Source of the DNA: Sarcocystis neurona
Lineage: Eukaryota > Apicomplexa > Conoidasida > Eucoccidiorida > Sarcocystidae
NCBI GenBank assembly: GCA_000727475.1
Contig: KL647303.1
Coordinates: 1,111,458 to 1,175,457, forward strand
DNA: 64,000 nt
Reading direction: 5' to 3'
Both the position numbers and the translations under genes were made by a program. Below, piece after piece: positions 20,858-32,434 of this stretch. Numbering within the stretch: the stretch's first letter is position 1; every line of letters begins with the position of its first letter. The notes beneath the pieces are model-generated. The model was not told where the DNA came from and did no database searches. It saw only the letters and a program-made list of their open reading frames with translations.

Positions 20858-23800
20858 TAGATAGATAGGTTGTGCAAGAGGTAGACGACGAATGGAACGT
20901 TCGTGTGCTGGGGTAGCTTCCCGCTACCGGAGGTGTAGACACACACGAATATATATGTATATCTGTAAAGAGAGTGTAGCACACACACACACGTAAGTAT
21001 AAGTACACTTAAACTTTCGTTTAAGCACGAGGATACACGTGTAGTGAAGAGAGCACGTACAAATAGCCACTGTATGAAATTTTTGTTCTTTGTTTAAACT
21101 GGCCTTTACCCGTAGGTGAGATCGTGTATGTGCACATATTTACAAGGGCACACATGTACGTGAGAAAAAGCATATATAAACATTCAGACTGAGCAAAATT
21201 TAACAATTAAGGCCGAATAAAACACATGCAGCATCGTTACAGTTCACTTACTAACGAAGTCCTCGGGTACACCGTTGAGCGTTATTACTCAGTTCTTACG
21301 TCTACATCTGTATGATACCACATATGTACTGTGCGGTGTAGAATTCATGTCTGCAGAAACCTATAAATATATATATATATATGTCTTTGCTCGTGGGTAG
21401 GTGGAAGCGCACAGACTAAGAAGCACGCAGAGGAAATTTTGATACATAGTGGGGCGGCGTAGCCTGCGATTCCGTTGCAGGTGGCGGCGCGTCGGTTTGA
21501 AAGATATCTATGACACGAGTGCACCCCGGCCTCGACCGAAGAAATCGTGTAAAAATCAGTTCGCGTATTCCCTTTCTAGTGACGGCGCATGGTGATGCAC
21601 AGTGTCGCCTGATTTGTACACGTATAATCACACACTTAATTTGTTCCACATTCTCACGATCAACAGATACGAACACTTTCGAGCATCCGTGGATATCACT
21701 GCTGTGTGTACATGAATATGTGGGGATACTTCGGGTCCTACATGAATATGTGGGGAAATTTCGTGTCCTACATACGACGGAAAACAAGACAAATCTTTCA
21801 AGCAGAGACAGGTTGCTCCTAATAAGACGCTGGTGACACTGTACAGATGCTTATGTGTTCGCAATTCCGGCTCAACAGTTGCGTATCTTAGTCTACGGGC
21901 GTTCTACACGTCTTTCACTATTGAACGCCGTCTGCGTTGTACAGTTGATTTGCTCCTGCTGTCGCTGTCGGTGTCTGTTTTGTTTGCACAATCTGTATTG
22001 CTTTTAACCAGTCACCCATGCCGTTACTACGTCGTCTAGTCTGAAGGAAAGATGGCGGATTTTCTGCACTGTGTGGGTGTAACTCAGTACAGCGGTTACT
22101 GCTACTGACGTTTTGACAAGATGCACTCTAGTGTTCTCCGTGCGCTATTCTGCTGCTGCTTTTTCTTGCCCTTTCGGTTGTTGCCTTCACTTTATACACA
22201 GGAGTATCGACAAACGGCGCGGTTTTCACTGCGGCGCATCTAGAGGAACCTCCCACTTCTCTCCTAAGCCTGCTGTCGTAACTTGATGCTACACCTTTGC
22301 AACGTTCACTACAGCAAAGTGCTAAAACTGATCCCGCCGTCATTGGTGTTGCTGGTGCTACTACTGCTGCCGCTGGCGTTGGTGGTGCTGTCTCAACATC
22401 TGCGAACATGCGATCTACAACACACTAATGCGCCTGCATTTAAAAAGTGTGCAAGTGTATGAGAATCGCTCGATGGACACAAGGCTATGATACTAAAAAA
22501 TACAGGTACTCTGCGACACAAACAACTGTGTATACACGGAATATATATGTGCACACACGCACAGAAGCTGTCGAGATCGCGCTGAAGTGACCCGCTTTTC
22601 CCCTTTCGAAGTGACCTCGCGTAAGCTTGTATAAGTGGCCTTTAAAAGTTCTACTGAAAGACGTGGCTCTTCGTCACTCACAGAGCTCTTTGCACGTAGC
22701 TGTCTGCAATTGACATCGCGAGTTCATGCTGTCGCCTTGTTCACGCGTCTGTACAGTTGCGAATGGGATAGATGAGGAAATTGGCTCTACGGAGAATATG
22801 CACACAGCTATAAGGACGCGTGCAATTGTGCGATATACATGTGTACAGTAAGATACGTGGTACTGCGCGTAAAAGTATAGACAAGTGCACTATTGTAGAC
22901 TCCCAAACTACATGATTTATACACAACGGGGCTCTACTGAATCACAGATTTGCACGTGAAATACGGCGAAAACTCAATGGTGTACGCCGACACACACTGG
23001 TGAACCCGCTTACACGCATACGTACAAGTATTTCCACATTTTTTGGCCACTTTATCTCATAAGCATTTCCAACATATGAAATGAGTACAAATGTTTGGGA
23101 AGTATACAAAGATCGGTTCAACTTTAACAACCAGGACACCCAACATCCTCCTTCATTCTCCAAGCCACGTCGCTTGACACGTTTTACGAAAGGCGGACCT
23201 TTCGCTTCAATCAAGACTGCAAATGGAGCCCCCAAGGGCAGCTGCTAGTATTAATGCCGCCGCTAATCGTCACGCTGTTAATGATGCTGCATCCTGCTAA
23301 CGCTGCTATTGCTCAAGTGTGTTTCTGGTTGGTCAATACTGCTGGTGCTTCTGGTGCCAGTCCTGCTGGGTATAATGCCAGTGCTAGCACTGCCCTTCAT
23401 TTGGCTGTCGCACCAGTGGCTGCTAGTGTTGAAGACGAGATAAGACAACGCGTATTTTTCTACGAGAAAACACGGTCGCACCCCATTAGAATACGTACAG
23501 TTGAGTAAGTATGACAATATTCACCCTCCATTCACCAGTTAGTGAGTTTTATGCAACTGTGTTCACACGTGAATAAGGCAATATACATAAATGTTCATAC
23601 GAGCATACTCGTATGTTTGTTTGGCTCTCCTCCTTTTGCGGCTCCGGCGTTGCTGTGACTGCTGCTGCTCATGTTGCAGCTGTTTTGCCACCGGCGATCC
23701 TGTTGGTATTGCTCGTATACTTGCTGGTGTTGGTGCCCCTTCGTAAGCGTGCGCTTCTCCTGAGCCATCTGCTGCTGCCCCATTATCGCAGTAGCCACGG

Positions 23801-24487
23801 AATACGCCCGCGCACGCAGAGCATCCACTTAACACAGGGTCAGAGGGAAGAAGACGGAAAACACGAGCACGTCGAGTTTTCACGGGCTGCTGACAGACAC
23901 ATAGTTCTAGTGAAACTTCCTCATAGAAACGAGCAAAGAGGACGGTCGACTGTGCATTAGTCGCAGACAGAGAAGACAGAACTGTAATGCAGTGAAGGAC
24001 TGGTTATATAATATTGAGCGACATCGTTTACGTAAGCGTTCCAACTCTGTCTAAAAGGCCGCGTGGGGTGTCTGGTTGCGCTTCTCTCCTCTCAGCCTGT
24101 TATTGGCGGTGCTGCTATTGGTGTTAATTTTGCGCGTGCTGCCGTTGTCGGTCCAGCTGCTGCTGTCGCTCTTGCGAATTCGCTACCGCTTCTGCTCCTG
24201 CGAATGTCTCTGCTGCTGCTGTTGCTGCTGTACCTGCTGGTAATGCTACTGCTAGTGCTGGCGCTGCTGTCATATCGTTGTGGCTCACTACTACTAAAGT
24301 CATTCTTCTGCATTGCAAACACTACCGAGGGGGCTACAGTACGGTGTTTTCTGCTTCAAATCTCAAAAGTAGAAAAACTTGTGCGGATGTCTCTACTTCC
24401 TTACGTACGGGCAAATGCTGGCCTTTCTTCCACCGCCTTTTGTTGTCTGTCTTAGCCACTGTGGTACTCGCGTTGTTGTGCTGCTGA
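19456..24487. other. Repeat-poor intergenic stretch
   Basis: This stretch has noticeably fewer trinucleotide tracts than the flanks. Short TA runs lie at 20825-20860 and 21365-21385. Weak frames exist: 22128-22409 minus (94 codons), 22942-23235 minus (TTG start, 97 codons), 23254-23508 plus (84 codons, hydrophobic start) and 24063-24455 plus (Leu-rich). None has a motif or a splice context strong enough to call. 23620-23780 and 24090-24310 are degenerate GCT-rich. Confidence 0.45.
21709..21775. repeat. 30-bp tandem duplication
   Basis: Two adjacent copies of a unit containing CATGAATATGTGGGGA and TCCTA, starting at 21711 and 21741, with three or four differences between copies. Confidence 0.75.
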
Positions 24488-24835
24488 ATGTCAGGCGCCC
24501 CTCATGTTGGAACTCATCAAAGAAGAACCCTGCAATCGACTGCCCCAATCCTTGATTCCAGAGAGCAGCAAGGAAAGCAACAGCACAAGCTGCAGAGTAG
24601 AAGTGCCAGCACTAGGACCAAGTGTACCTGCAGCAGTAGCAGCAGGATCAGCAGCAGGAGCAGCCGCACGATACGCATTAGCAAAAGGACAATAGCCGGG
24701 CACTCCCCAGTAGGATTACACCACAGCGAGAGGAGCAACTGCAGCAAAGGCAGCAGGAGCGCCACCAGACACAGACCGGAAGCCAGTACACCAGTGGAGA
24801 AAGACAGGCGCGGTCACATCGCAGTCAGAGAGGAA
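24488..24835 (+). CDS. Possible first exon of the orphan plus-strand gene
   Basis: ATG at 24488 opens 116 codons to a GTACCA donor after 24835. The translation is Ser/Arg/Gln-rich (SSSSRISSRSSRTIRISKR) with no hydrophobic part. A CTCTCCAG acceptor at 24941-24948 is in the same phase, so the two pieces join in frame across a 113-nt intron to give a 941-aa protein. Without splicing the frame stops at 24877. The evidence is phase and splice sites only. Confidence 0.35.
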
Positions 24836-24954
24836 GTACCAGCAGTCGCCGCTTGTCCGCAGAACATCCTCGCATAAGTTTTGTATGACCGCGTGTCACT
24901 GCAATTTTGGCACATCAACACGTAAAACGTACAGTACCCTCTCTCCAGCACAAC

Positions 24955-27426
24955 ATGGGTATTCCATTACGCGGAAGACTTCTCTCCTGCCAGGCAACGC
25001 TGACGCAGGTGCTGGACCGCAACAGCAACTCACCTGGCCTGCACGTATCTCGTTGGACGAAGAAGAAGGAGAAAAACTCCAGGAAACTATTTAAAGGTGT
25101 CGAGAATTCTGAGAGTGACATCTTCACTTCTACGTCTTCTTTCGACAGGTGTTCCAAAACAGACAGGCGTCCACGCACTGCTGTCAAGCGGCTGCCTCAG
25201 TCCATTCTAAAACTCGTTCGATTTCTAGTAAAAAAGACTATCCCTCCTCGAACAAAAGCAAGAATGTCAGGAACGCGGAAGGGGAAACAACGTAGTCTAG
25301 CAACGGCGAGGGCTGAATTCATAAGCAAAGACGCAGCATCAACCGCAGAACCACAAGCGACAACCGTAGCAGCGGCAGTCCTAACAGCGGCCGCCGCAGC
25401 AGCAGCAGTTGTAGGAGAGAGAGGAGCACACGAGACTGCGACCTGGATCAAGTGGTTTTCTCGTTCTGCTGAATTACGGCTTTTAGCTCCGCCAGTACGC
25501 GTACAGCAACTGAACGAGCAGGCAGACACCAGACTGTGGAATAGACCAGCTGCTAGTAGTGCCTCCATTCTTACCGCTGTTACTAGTAGACCCTCTGCTT
25601 CCGCGTCCAGGACGGAAATTACTAATACACGTAAGTGCTACCGTAGTAGCAGTAGGTGGTGGCAAATCGGGACGTGGGAAGTCATTGAACGAAGAAGACG
25701 CTCAACCGTGAAGGACACGAGATCTATTATTGCAGAGAAACTGCACCTTCTTTTGAATGGGTGTTCGCCTGTCTCCCTTTTTTCGCACTGTATCTGCAAA
25801 CGCGCCTTCGAGCCCGCATCGAGAGAGCGGAAAGCGCTGAAGAACAAGGTATCCTCTTCCCAAGTTGTTGCGAGTGAGGACGACGAGCAAAAGAAAGGAC
25901 AAGATAAAAAGGGCAAAGATGAGGATGGTGTCAATGCTGATCAATTAATTTCACAAGCTTCCGAAAAACAGTTCAAATTTTGCTGCTGCCGTATTTTTCA
26001 GTACAGCGAAGATCAAGGAGTAAGTGTAGGAAGTGCTACACGCTCGTTGTTTCCAATTTCCTTCCTCCCTCTATCTGCTTCGTCTGCTGAAGGCAGTCCG
26101 TTGAGTATACTAGACGGAAGTTGGGAAATGGTATCTTCTTTCTTATATGCCGGAGGATACATTTTGAATCAAATAAACAGCGTGCGATCAGAGGAGAATG
26201 AACCACACCCTTTCGCGCTGCAGGATGTCTCGCCTTCTCTCCCCTTTGCGGCTCACACAGCTGAACAGTCTCCACTCTGGCCCTGTGGAAGGAAAAGTTG
26301 GTATTCCACCAGCACTTACACGGAGAAGCGGAGGGAAATTCAAAAAACGAACTCCCTACAGGCAAGCAACTTCTGCTATGGAAAGATGTCTCGCACACTG
26401 CAGTGCACAAGGATGCGACCGGATGCCTTAAAAGAAGCAGATACCCTGTGCATGAGCGACTCTTGCCTGGATGAGCGAGTGGGGATTCGAGAAGGCTCTT
26501 TGAATATTGAGGACGCCTGCTATAAGGGATCGTGGAGCCAGCAGGAGACAGCGCTATTACAGATGGATTCTGATAGCGTTGGCTACTCTAACGCTCCGCT
26601 GCTGCAGCCATGTCCGTGTGTTCGAGAGAGTACGGCGGTTCAGAATGCCGAGGTCCCTTCAGCTTGCTTTAGTGTGCAGCAGGAGGGGTCTCGACTCAAG
26701 TATTCAGCTGTCGATACGTGTGGCTGCGGCAACTCTCGGTTTCAGCAGCACACATGCTCCTCTGACGGCGCCCTCGAGCAGCAGACAGGATCTACTCAGG
26801 AGTCTACAATACTACTGAAGACCTCTTCCTCCAGAACCCCTGCACTCGTGCGTGCCTCACGTTCGAGGCGAACCTGGGTGAAGGAGCATCCTTTGCTCCG
26901 TCCACGACGGTGCGTGATCTGGGAACGCTATTGTTCTCCTCGTGGAAATGCAGAATTTTCTACTCCGTGCTTTCGGTCCGAGAGAATGCAGCAGCCACCG
27001 CTGCATCCACGTCGACCCATTTTGGTCGAGAAGAACAAGATCCTTCTCGAAGATTTACAAAGCGGATTAGAAAGCCCACTGTTTCACCAGCCTCAGCGGG
27101 AAAGAACGAGAAGCGCGTTTTGCATTTGGAAGCATCTGTTTACGAAGAAGAAAAACAAGAAGAGGCGTGTCCGTCTCCGATTCGAATCTCTCGAGTGCAT
27201 TGCCTACTACAGCATGCACCAACCACCAGCTGCTAATGCTTTCTACAGATACACACGGCTGTCCACACAAGTTTACTTTGGGGACAAAGCCCTACGCCCG
27301 CCACTGCAGCCGCGAAAAAAAGCAGCGAAAGAGTTGAAGTCGGGGATGACCGCCGAAGAGGCGATTCAATGGAGTCTTTCCAGCAAAAATGCAAGAAATA
27401 AATTTACGCAGTGCAATGCTACCTAG
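24955..27426 (+). CDS. Orphan basic protein, 823 aa from the first ATG
   Basis: The frame runs from an ATG at 24955 (context AACATGG) to a TAG ending at 27426, and is open upstream to the acceptor-like site at 24948. It is the longest frame in the repeat-poor part of the window and its composition is ordinary: few homopolymers apart from one short Ala run near residue 160. It is rich in Arg, Lys, Ser and Cys. A strongly basic patch (KKKNKKRRVRLRF) lies near residue 730, followed by a well-mixed C-terminus with MTAEEAIQWSLSSKNARNKF. I see no signal peptide, membrane span or known catalytic motif. It may be a nuclear or nucleic-acid-binding protein, but that is a guess from charge only. Internal introns cannot be excluded. 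Confidence 0.6.
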   Translation: MGIPLRGRLLSCQATLTQVLDRNSNSPGLHVSRWTKKKEKNSRKLFKGVENSESDIFTSTSSFDRCSKTDRRPRTAVKRLPQSILKLVRFLVKKTIPPRTKARMSGTRKGKQRSLATARAEFISKDAASTAEPQATTVAAAVLTAAAAAAAVVGERGAHETATWIKWFSRSAELRLLAPPVRVQQLNEQADTRLWNRPAASSASILTAVTSRPSASASRTEITNTRKCYRSSSRWWQIGTWEVIERRRRSTVKDTRSIIAEKLHLLLNGCSPVSLFSHCICKRAFEPASRERKALKNKVSSSQVVASEDDEQKKGQDKKGKDEDGVNADQLISQASEKQFKFCCCRIFQYSEDQGVSVGSATRSLFPISFLPLSASSAEGSPLSILDGSWEMVSSFLYAGGYILNQINSVRSEENEPHPFALQDVSPSLPFAAHTAEQSPLWPCGRKSWYSTSTYTEKRREIQKTNSLQASNFCYGKMSRTLQCTRMRPDALKEADTLCMSDSCLDERVGIREGSLNIEDACYKGSWSQQETALLQMDSDSVGYSNAPLLQPCPCVRESTAVQNAEVPSACFSVQQEGSRLKYSAVDTCGCGNSRFQQHTCSSDGALEQQTGSTQESTILLKTSSSRTPALVRASRSRRTWVKEHPLLRPRRCVIWERYCSPRGNAEFSTPCFRSERMQQPPLHPRRPILVEKNKILLEDLQSGLESPLFHQPQRERTRSAFCIWKHLFTKKKNKKRRVRLRFESLECIAYYSMHQPPAANAFYRYTRLSTQVYFGDKALRPPLQPRKKAAKELKSGMTAEEAIQWSLSSKNARNKFTQCNAT

Positions 27427-30400
27427 CGCGAAGGCGAAAGAGAGCGAGGTCTTTTACCGCAACGGCAGAGGGAGAGGGACGGGCTGACGGGAGGAACTGA
27501 GGCAAAATAATCCACTTATATATACCTACGCTTAATTTGCATGTGTGTATCCTCGCGATGTCCGACGGTCTGACACTGAAAACGCAAGCGTGTGTAAGGT
27601 AGCCAATTTGCAGAGGTGAATGTATCTGTGCACCCACAATCACTTCTAACGTGGCTACACAGCCGATGACAAAGCACTAAACTTACACATACATCCGTTG
27701 TTACATGTTCGTCTCCTTTTTATTCCACACGATGAAGTGCGATACATGTGGCTGCACGTGTCCAGTTACCAGTTCTGTAGTTTTCCTCTTTTGTGCTTCG
27801 TCTGACGTACGAGCTGGACGCGGCCACTTCAATCGTAAACGCGCATATCTCGGAACTCGACAGCAGCGGATCATTCGCCTCGCGCTAACCAACATTGGGG
27901 TAAGTCCGTGTTGTGCGTGCAGATATGAATACAAAAGAAACGTGGACGACGCAAATTAACCATCCATACTACTAGTACTTATATGCGAAGGTGTGAAATT
28001 ATCCATCTAGCTGTGTACATATCTGTATTCGTCTCTCTCTCTATGTGCCTTTCATACTCGTAGCAAAGACTGTAGATGCTTTCTGTTGCTTTTCAATGTA
28101 CGGTATCACACTTCTCTCTCTTGCTCTCTCTATGGAAACTGTATCCGATAACTGTCAGTATCTTTATCTTGGCGATTAGCAACAGTGTCTTGAGCTACTT
28201 GGGCCTCAAAGCAGTAGTGCTTTCCCTATCTGGAAATGAGAACGACAAAAAATTCCGTTTCCCTCCTTCGCAGCGGACAAACTATAACACATATAACTGT
28301 CATTTCCGAATGCGGTGACTGAGGAGAGGACGACTGGAAAGTGCCAGTCACTGTGAATACCTGTATTTTTTGCGTGAAGAGACCCAGCGTAAAGTTGACT
28401 TTGCTGTTGCCCACATGAATGAATGGGGACACACACGGACGTGTACACGTGAACACATATATCTAACAATTTTCTGTCTGTATTTCTTCTAACGTATACT
28501 TGCCTACACTTGCGCTGTTGTTAGGCTCGAATGTGAAGGAGACAGACGCATTGATATACCATTCGATGCGCGGAGTCAGTGCTGGTCTTTACATACTTGG
28601 AGAACAAATGAACAGTATGTTGCACTTGTCGCTTCGCGCAGAAAAATATGTAATAAAGAAGCTCGCGCCTTCCACAGAATAAACGGTGCGAGTTTGTTGT
28701 TGCTTAGCAGTGTACACACACTGCAGCTGCGTCAATGAGGTGTCGCTGCAAAGGATTTAACAAGCACAACTGACGAGGCATCTCTGGGGGACTACAGTGG
28801 GCACGCGCAGTAACACATCTAAAGTTTTCGAGAGAGTTCAGAAAGAGATCCGACTCCGCTAGTGTTCCTCTTTATTTGCACCTACAGATACACATTCCTT
28901 TACGGGAGATACGTATTTCTTCCTTTGTGTCTGCCTTCCGGTAAGTGTAAGAGTTTGTGCGAGTACGCAGCCAGGTAGCATAAGAGCGAACCTTCTTATG
29001 TATAGACATGTAAGTGTATGCGTGTACGCGTATCTGTAGCGAGCAAGGAAGCATATAATTTAAGATCTTCGGATACAGGTGTCCGCGGACATCCAGACAC
29101 ACGCAGTGAAGAAGCCTGCTCTCCCCGGTTTTGCGTGTCAGAACAGGTTTACGTGTACACCTGCGCGTGCACACGTTTATAAATGTTTGCGTTTAACAGA
29201 GATCTGCCCGAGTTGGTACAAACGGACGTGCTAGTAAGCGCACGTCTTGTTGGAATATTTGCGCACATACCTACACACCTCAGATTATCATTATTCTTTG
29301 ACTGACGAGAGAAGGGAATGCTTAGGTGCTGAATCTTATGTGGAAACGGTTCCCGGCGGTGATTTGACTTCGATATGTGAAGGGAAAAAAGGGGGGAAAA
29401 AACACACTCGTGTCACTATTTGTCACTATATAGAGGTGTGCGCGCAGAAATTTCTTCGCGCACACGCTGGCTGCAGAAACAACGACGAAAAAAGCGCGTG
29501 AGACGCGCCTCTGGTTGTGACTGTGAAAATCAAGCAGAGATGCGTCAAAGCATCGCTGTCTCACGCACATATCTACCTATCCATATATACGCGCATATAT
29601 ACAGATATATATATATATATATGTTTAGCTATACACATATCTGTTTGCATCTATCTAACTACGTATGTATATGTGTAGGTACACACATTTATCTACATAT
29701 ATATATATAGACACTGATTATGCTTTCACAGACGTAATCGACCCTTTCTGCGACGAACACCTGCGGGAACGAAGCACTGTCCCGCATCTCTCGTCCGCAC
29801 ACACGTTACTGCATACCTGTATGTGTGCACTACATGTGGGTTGTCTACATGTGACAGAGTCACAGTTTGTGTAGATAACCACGAGTAAATACTGTTGAAA
29901 TTCATGCAGAAACGCTCCTACATTTTGATACCGTCACCGAAGTGACAGACGCTCTAGAGCAGCTCCGCTGCGACGGACTTTATGCCGCGATATTGAAGTT
30001 ACATGGCAGCATCACCACGTACATATATATATACATATACATAAATGTGTATGTATACCCACATATGTACTCAAACACATGTATGTACGTGTGTGTACAC
30101 AAACGTTCATATCTTTTATGCGTGCTGGTACCTGTGTTACGTAGACACACGCATGTAGAGAATGCGGTGACACGTATGCACGCACGCAGGCACATGTCGC
30201 ATATACCCAAACACGCAGATACAAGGTTCCTGTATGCAACATACACGCGCGCCCATATGCGTAGTCTCCTTGCACTTCGAGGACATGTACGTATCAAATA
30301 CACACATATATGATGTTGGGACACACGCATGTAGTGTATGTGTATACACATAGATTGTGTTTCACGTGACGTAGGCGTAATGATATACATATATATATGT

Positions 30401-32321
30401 ATGTATATATGCATTATTCAGAGACGCACACATGCGTCGAATACATAAATATGTACATACGTACATAAAGAGACAGCGTGCGTCCGCGTAAACCTAGTAT
30501 GTTAAGTGGAAGGTAGTGACATAGATGTTATTCATATACATAATGAAGAGGGATAGATACACATATATATATTTTCGCGCGTTGTAGTCCGACCTTTCTG
30601 CGACATCTTCTCAGTGTAGTTAGAAGGCACGTCCCAACGTCCCACAAGACGGACGGCTCCCCACTTCATCCCAACCAGGCACTCTTCTGTTATAGAGAAA
30701 ACGCAGTGACATCAGAAACGTCTGTTACAAATGTGAGGTTGCTCACCCTTTATCCATTTATATATGTATCTTCGTGGCATAGATGTTCACTCTATATAGA
30801 TTTATTTATTGCCGCATAGGTGTTCACTCTATAAAGATTGTTTATGTATACATGTTGCACTGATGTAGAAGCTGTGTTCATTGATAGTCATTTTGTGTGC
30901 TGCACAACAATGTACGTTGTAGATTTTTGTGTTGTGTAACTCTACGTACAGCGTGCGCACACATACATATTTATATATATATATTATATTATATATTTTA
31001 TATATATATGTTATATATTATATATATAGTCAGGTACGTAGTCTGTGGAAGCGGACGGTTCGCGTTCGTTCCTCGTTGGGTACTGGTACGTGGCGTCGTC
31101 CACACATAATACAAATTCTTTATCTATTTTATAAATCTACATCTGTACACACTACATACATTGATAAAAACACTATACACGTGCTGTACGTGATATATAT
31201 GTATAATATGGGTACCGTATGTATAGTGTGTCCATGCACTACATAAACTATGTACACTATACATATATACATACACGCACTACTCACGTAATACATATAT
31301 ATAGGAGGGGTATAGTATGTATGGGTATATAGTGCTATGTAAACTATGCACGAGACCTATATACATGGACGCACTATTCAAATCAGCGACCTATATATAT
31401 AGTATGGGTATAGTGTGTATGGTGTGTGTATATATACTATATACGCATGCTCGCCTGTAGTTATATAGAGTATACACAGCCCGTATATAGACTCCACATA
31501 CGATAACACGGAACGTCTGCATGAATAGTATGTGTTGTGTATAGTATATATACACGCGTGTTCGCCTGTACTTACATAGAGTATACAGAGACTGTATATA
31601 GGCTCTACATACGTTAAGACGGAACGTCTGCGTGAATAGTGTGTGCACCTTTATTATATGTATAGTATACATAGTTTATATAGTATATATACACACACGC
31701 TATACATACTATGCCCATACTATATATATAGATATTGCGTGAATAGTGTGTGCATGTATATATGTATAGTGTACATAGTTGATACAGTATATAGACACAC
31801 CATACATACTGTACCCATATTATATACATATATATATATCACGTGCAGCACGTGTACAGTGTTTATATTAGTGTATGTAGAGTGTACAGATGTACATTTA
31901 TAGAATAGATAAAGAATTTGTGTTTATCATTAGCGTATATATATAGAAGACGTCGACACAATGCGATATACACGGTATCTATGCAGACACATTGTATACA
32001 CACGTGTGTGTGTATATATATATATATATACGCATACACTACGTGCATAGGATATATATAAGTATCTACATGTGTATCGGTATTTCTCTGTATACTCTCC
32101 ACGAGTCTATGGACGCCGACACTCCTATATATATGTATATATATATATATATATATATACGTCTAGATAAAAAGGCGAACTTGTGTGGGCGGGTATACGC
32201 ACGTGTGCAAATGTTCGTAGAGGAACCTGAATAGCATACACAGTTCTGCTGCAGAAAACACAGAACGCTGCTTCTTTTTTGAATCGACGTAGCTGCACAC
32301 GTCTACAGTGCTGCCGTCGTC
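27427..32321. other. Intergenic; repeat-poor then TA-rich
   Basis: 27427-29560 is mixed, low-repeat DNA with no supported gene. 29560-30450 and 30950-32170 are TA/CATA/GTAT microsatellite. 30770-30840 carries two similar copies of a block containing GTTCACTCTATA. The 3' untranslated region of the CDPK gene should lie just left of 32322; I see no unambiguous polyadenylation signal. Confidence 0.5.
31440..31660. repeat. 111-bp tandem duplication
   Basis: Two consecutive copies start at GCCTGTAG (31453) and GCCTGTAC (31564). They share AGAGTATACA, CTATATAGACTC-like and CGGAACGTCTGC words at the same spacing. The copies differ at scattered positions. Confidence 0.75.
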
Positions 32322-32434
32322 CTACAGATAACGAGGAGTAGAAGCAGCAATCATCGTCGGACAGGCAGAGGCGTCGGTGCTGAACGAATCAAATTCCTCG
32401 TCTTGACCAATGGCCTCCAAAAATTCTTCTAAAT
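32322..32434 (-). CDS. CDPK: CDPK exon 15: end of EF-hand 4 and C-terminus
   Basis: 113 nt including TAG. It reads [20 protein letters not shown], then a short Ser/Ala tail ending TPRYL. Acceptor CACGCAG. The first two bases complete Asp741. Confidence 0.92.
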
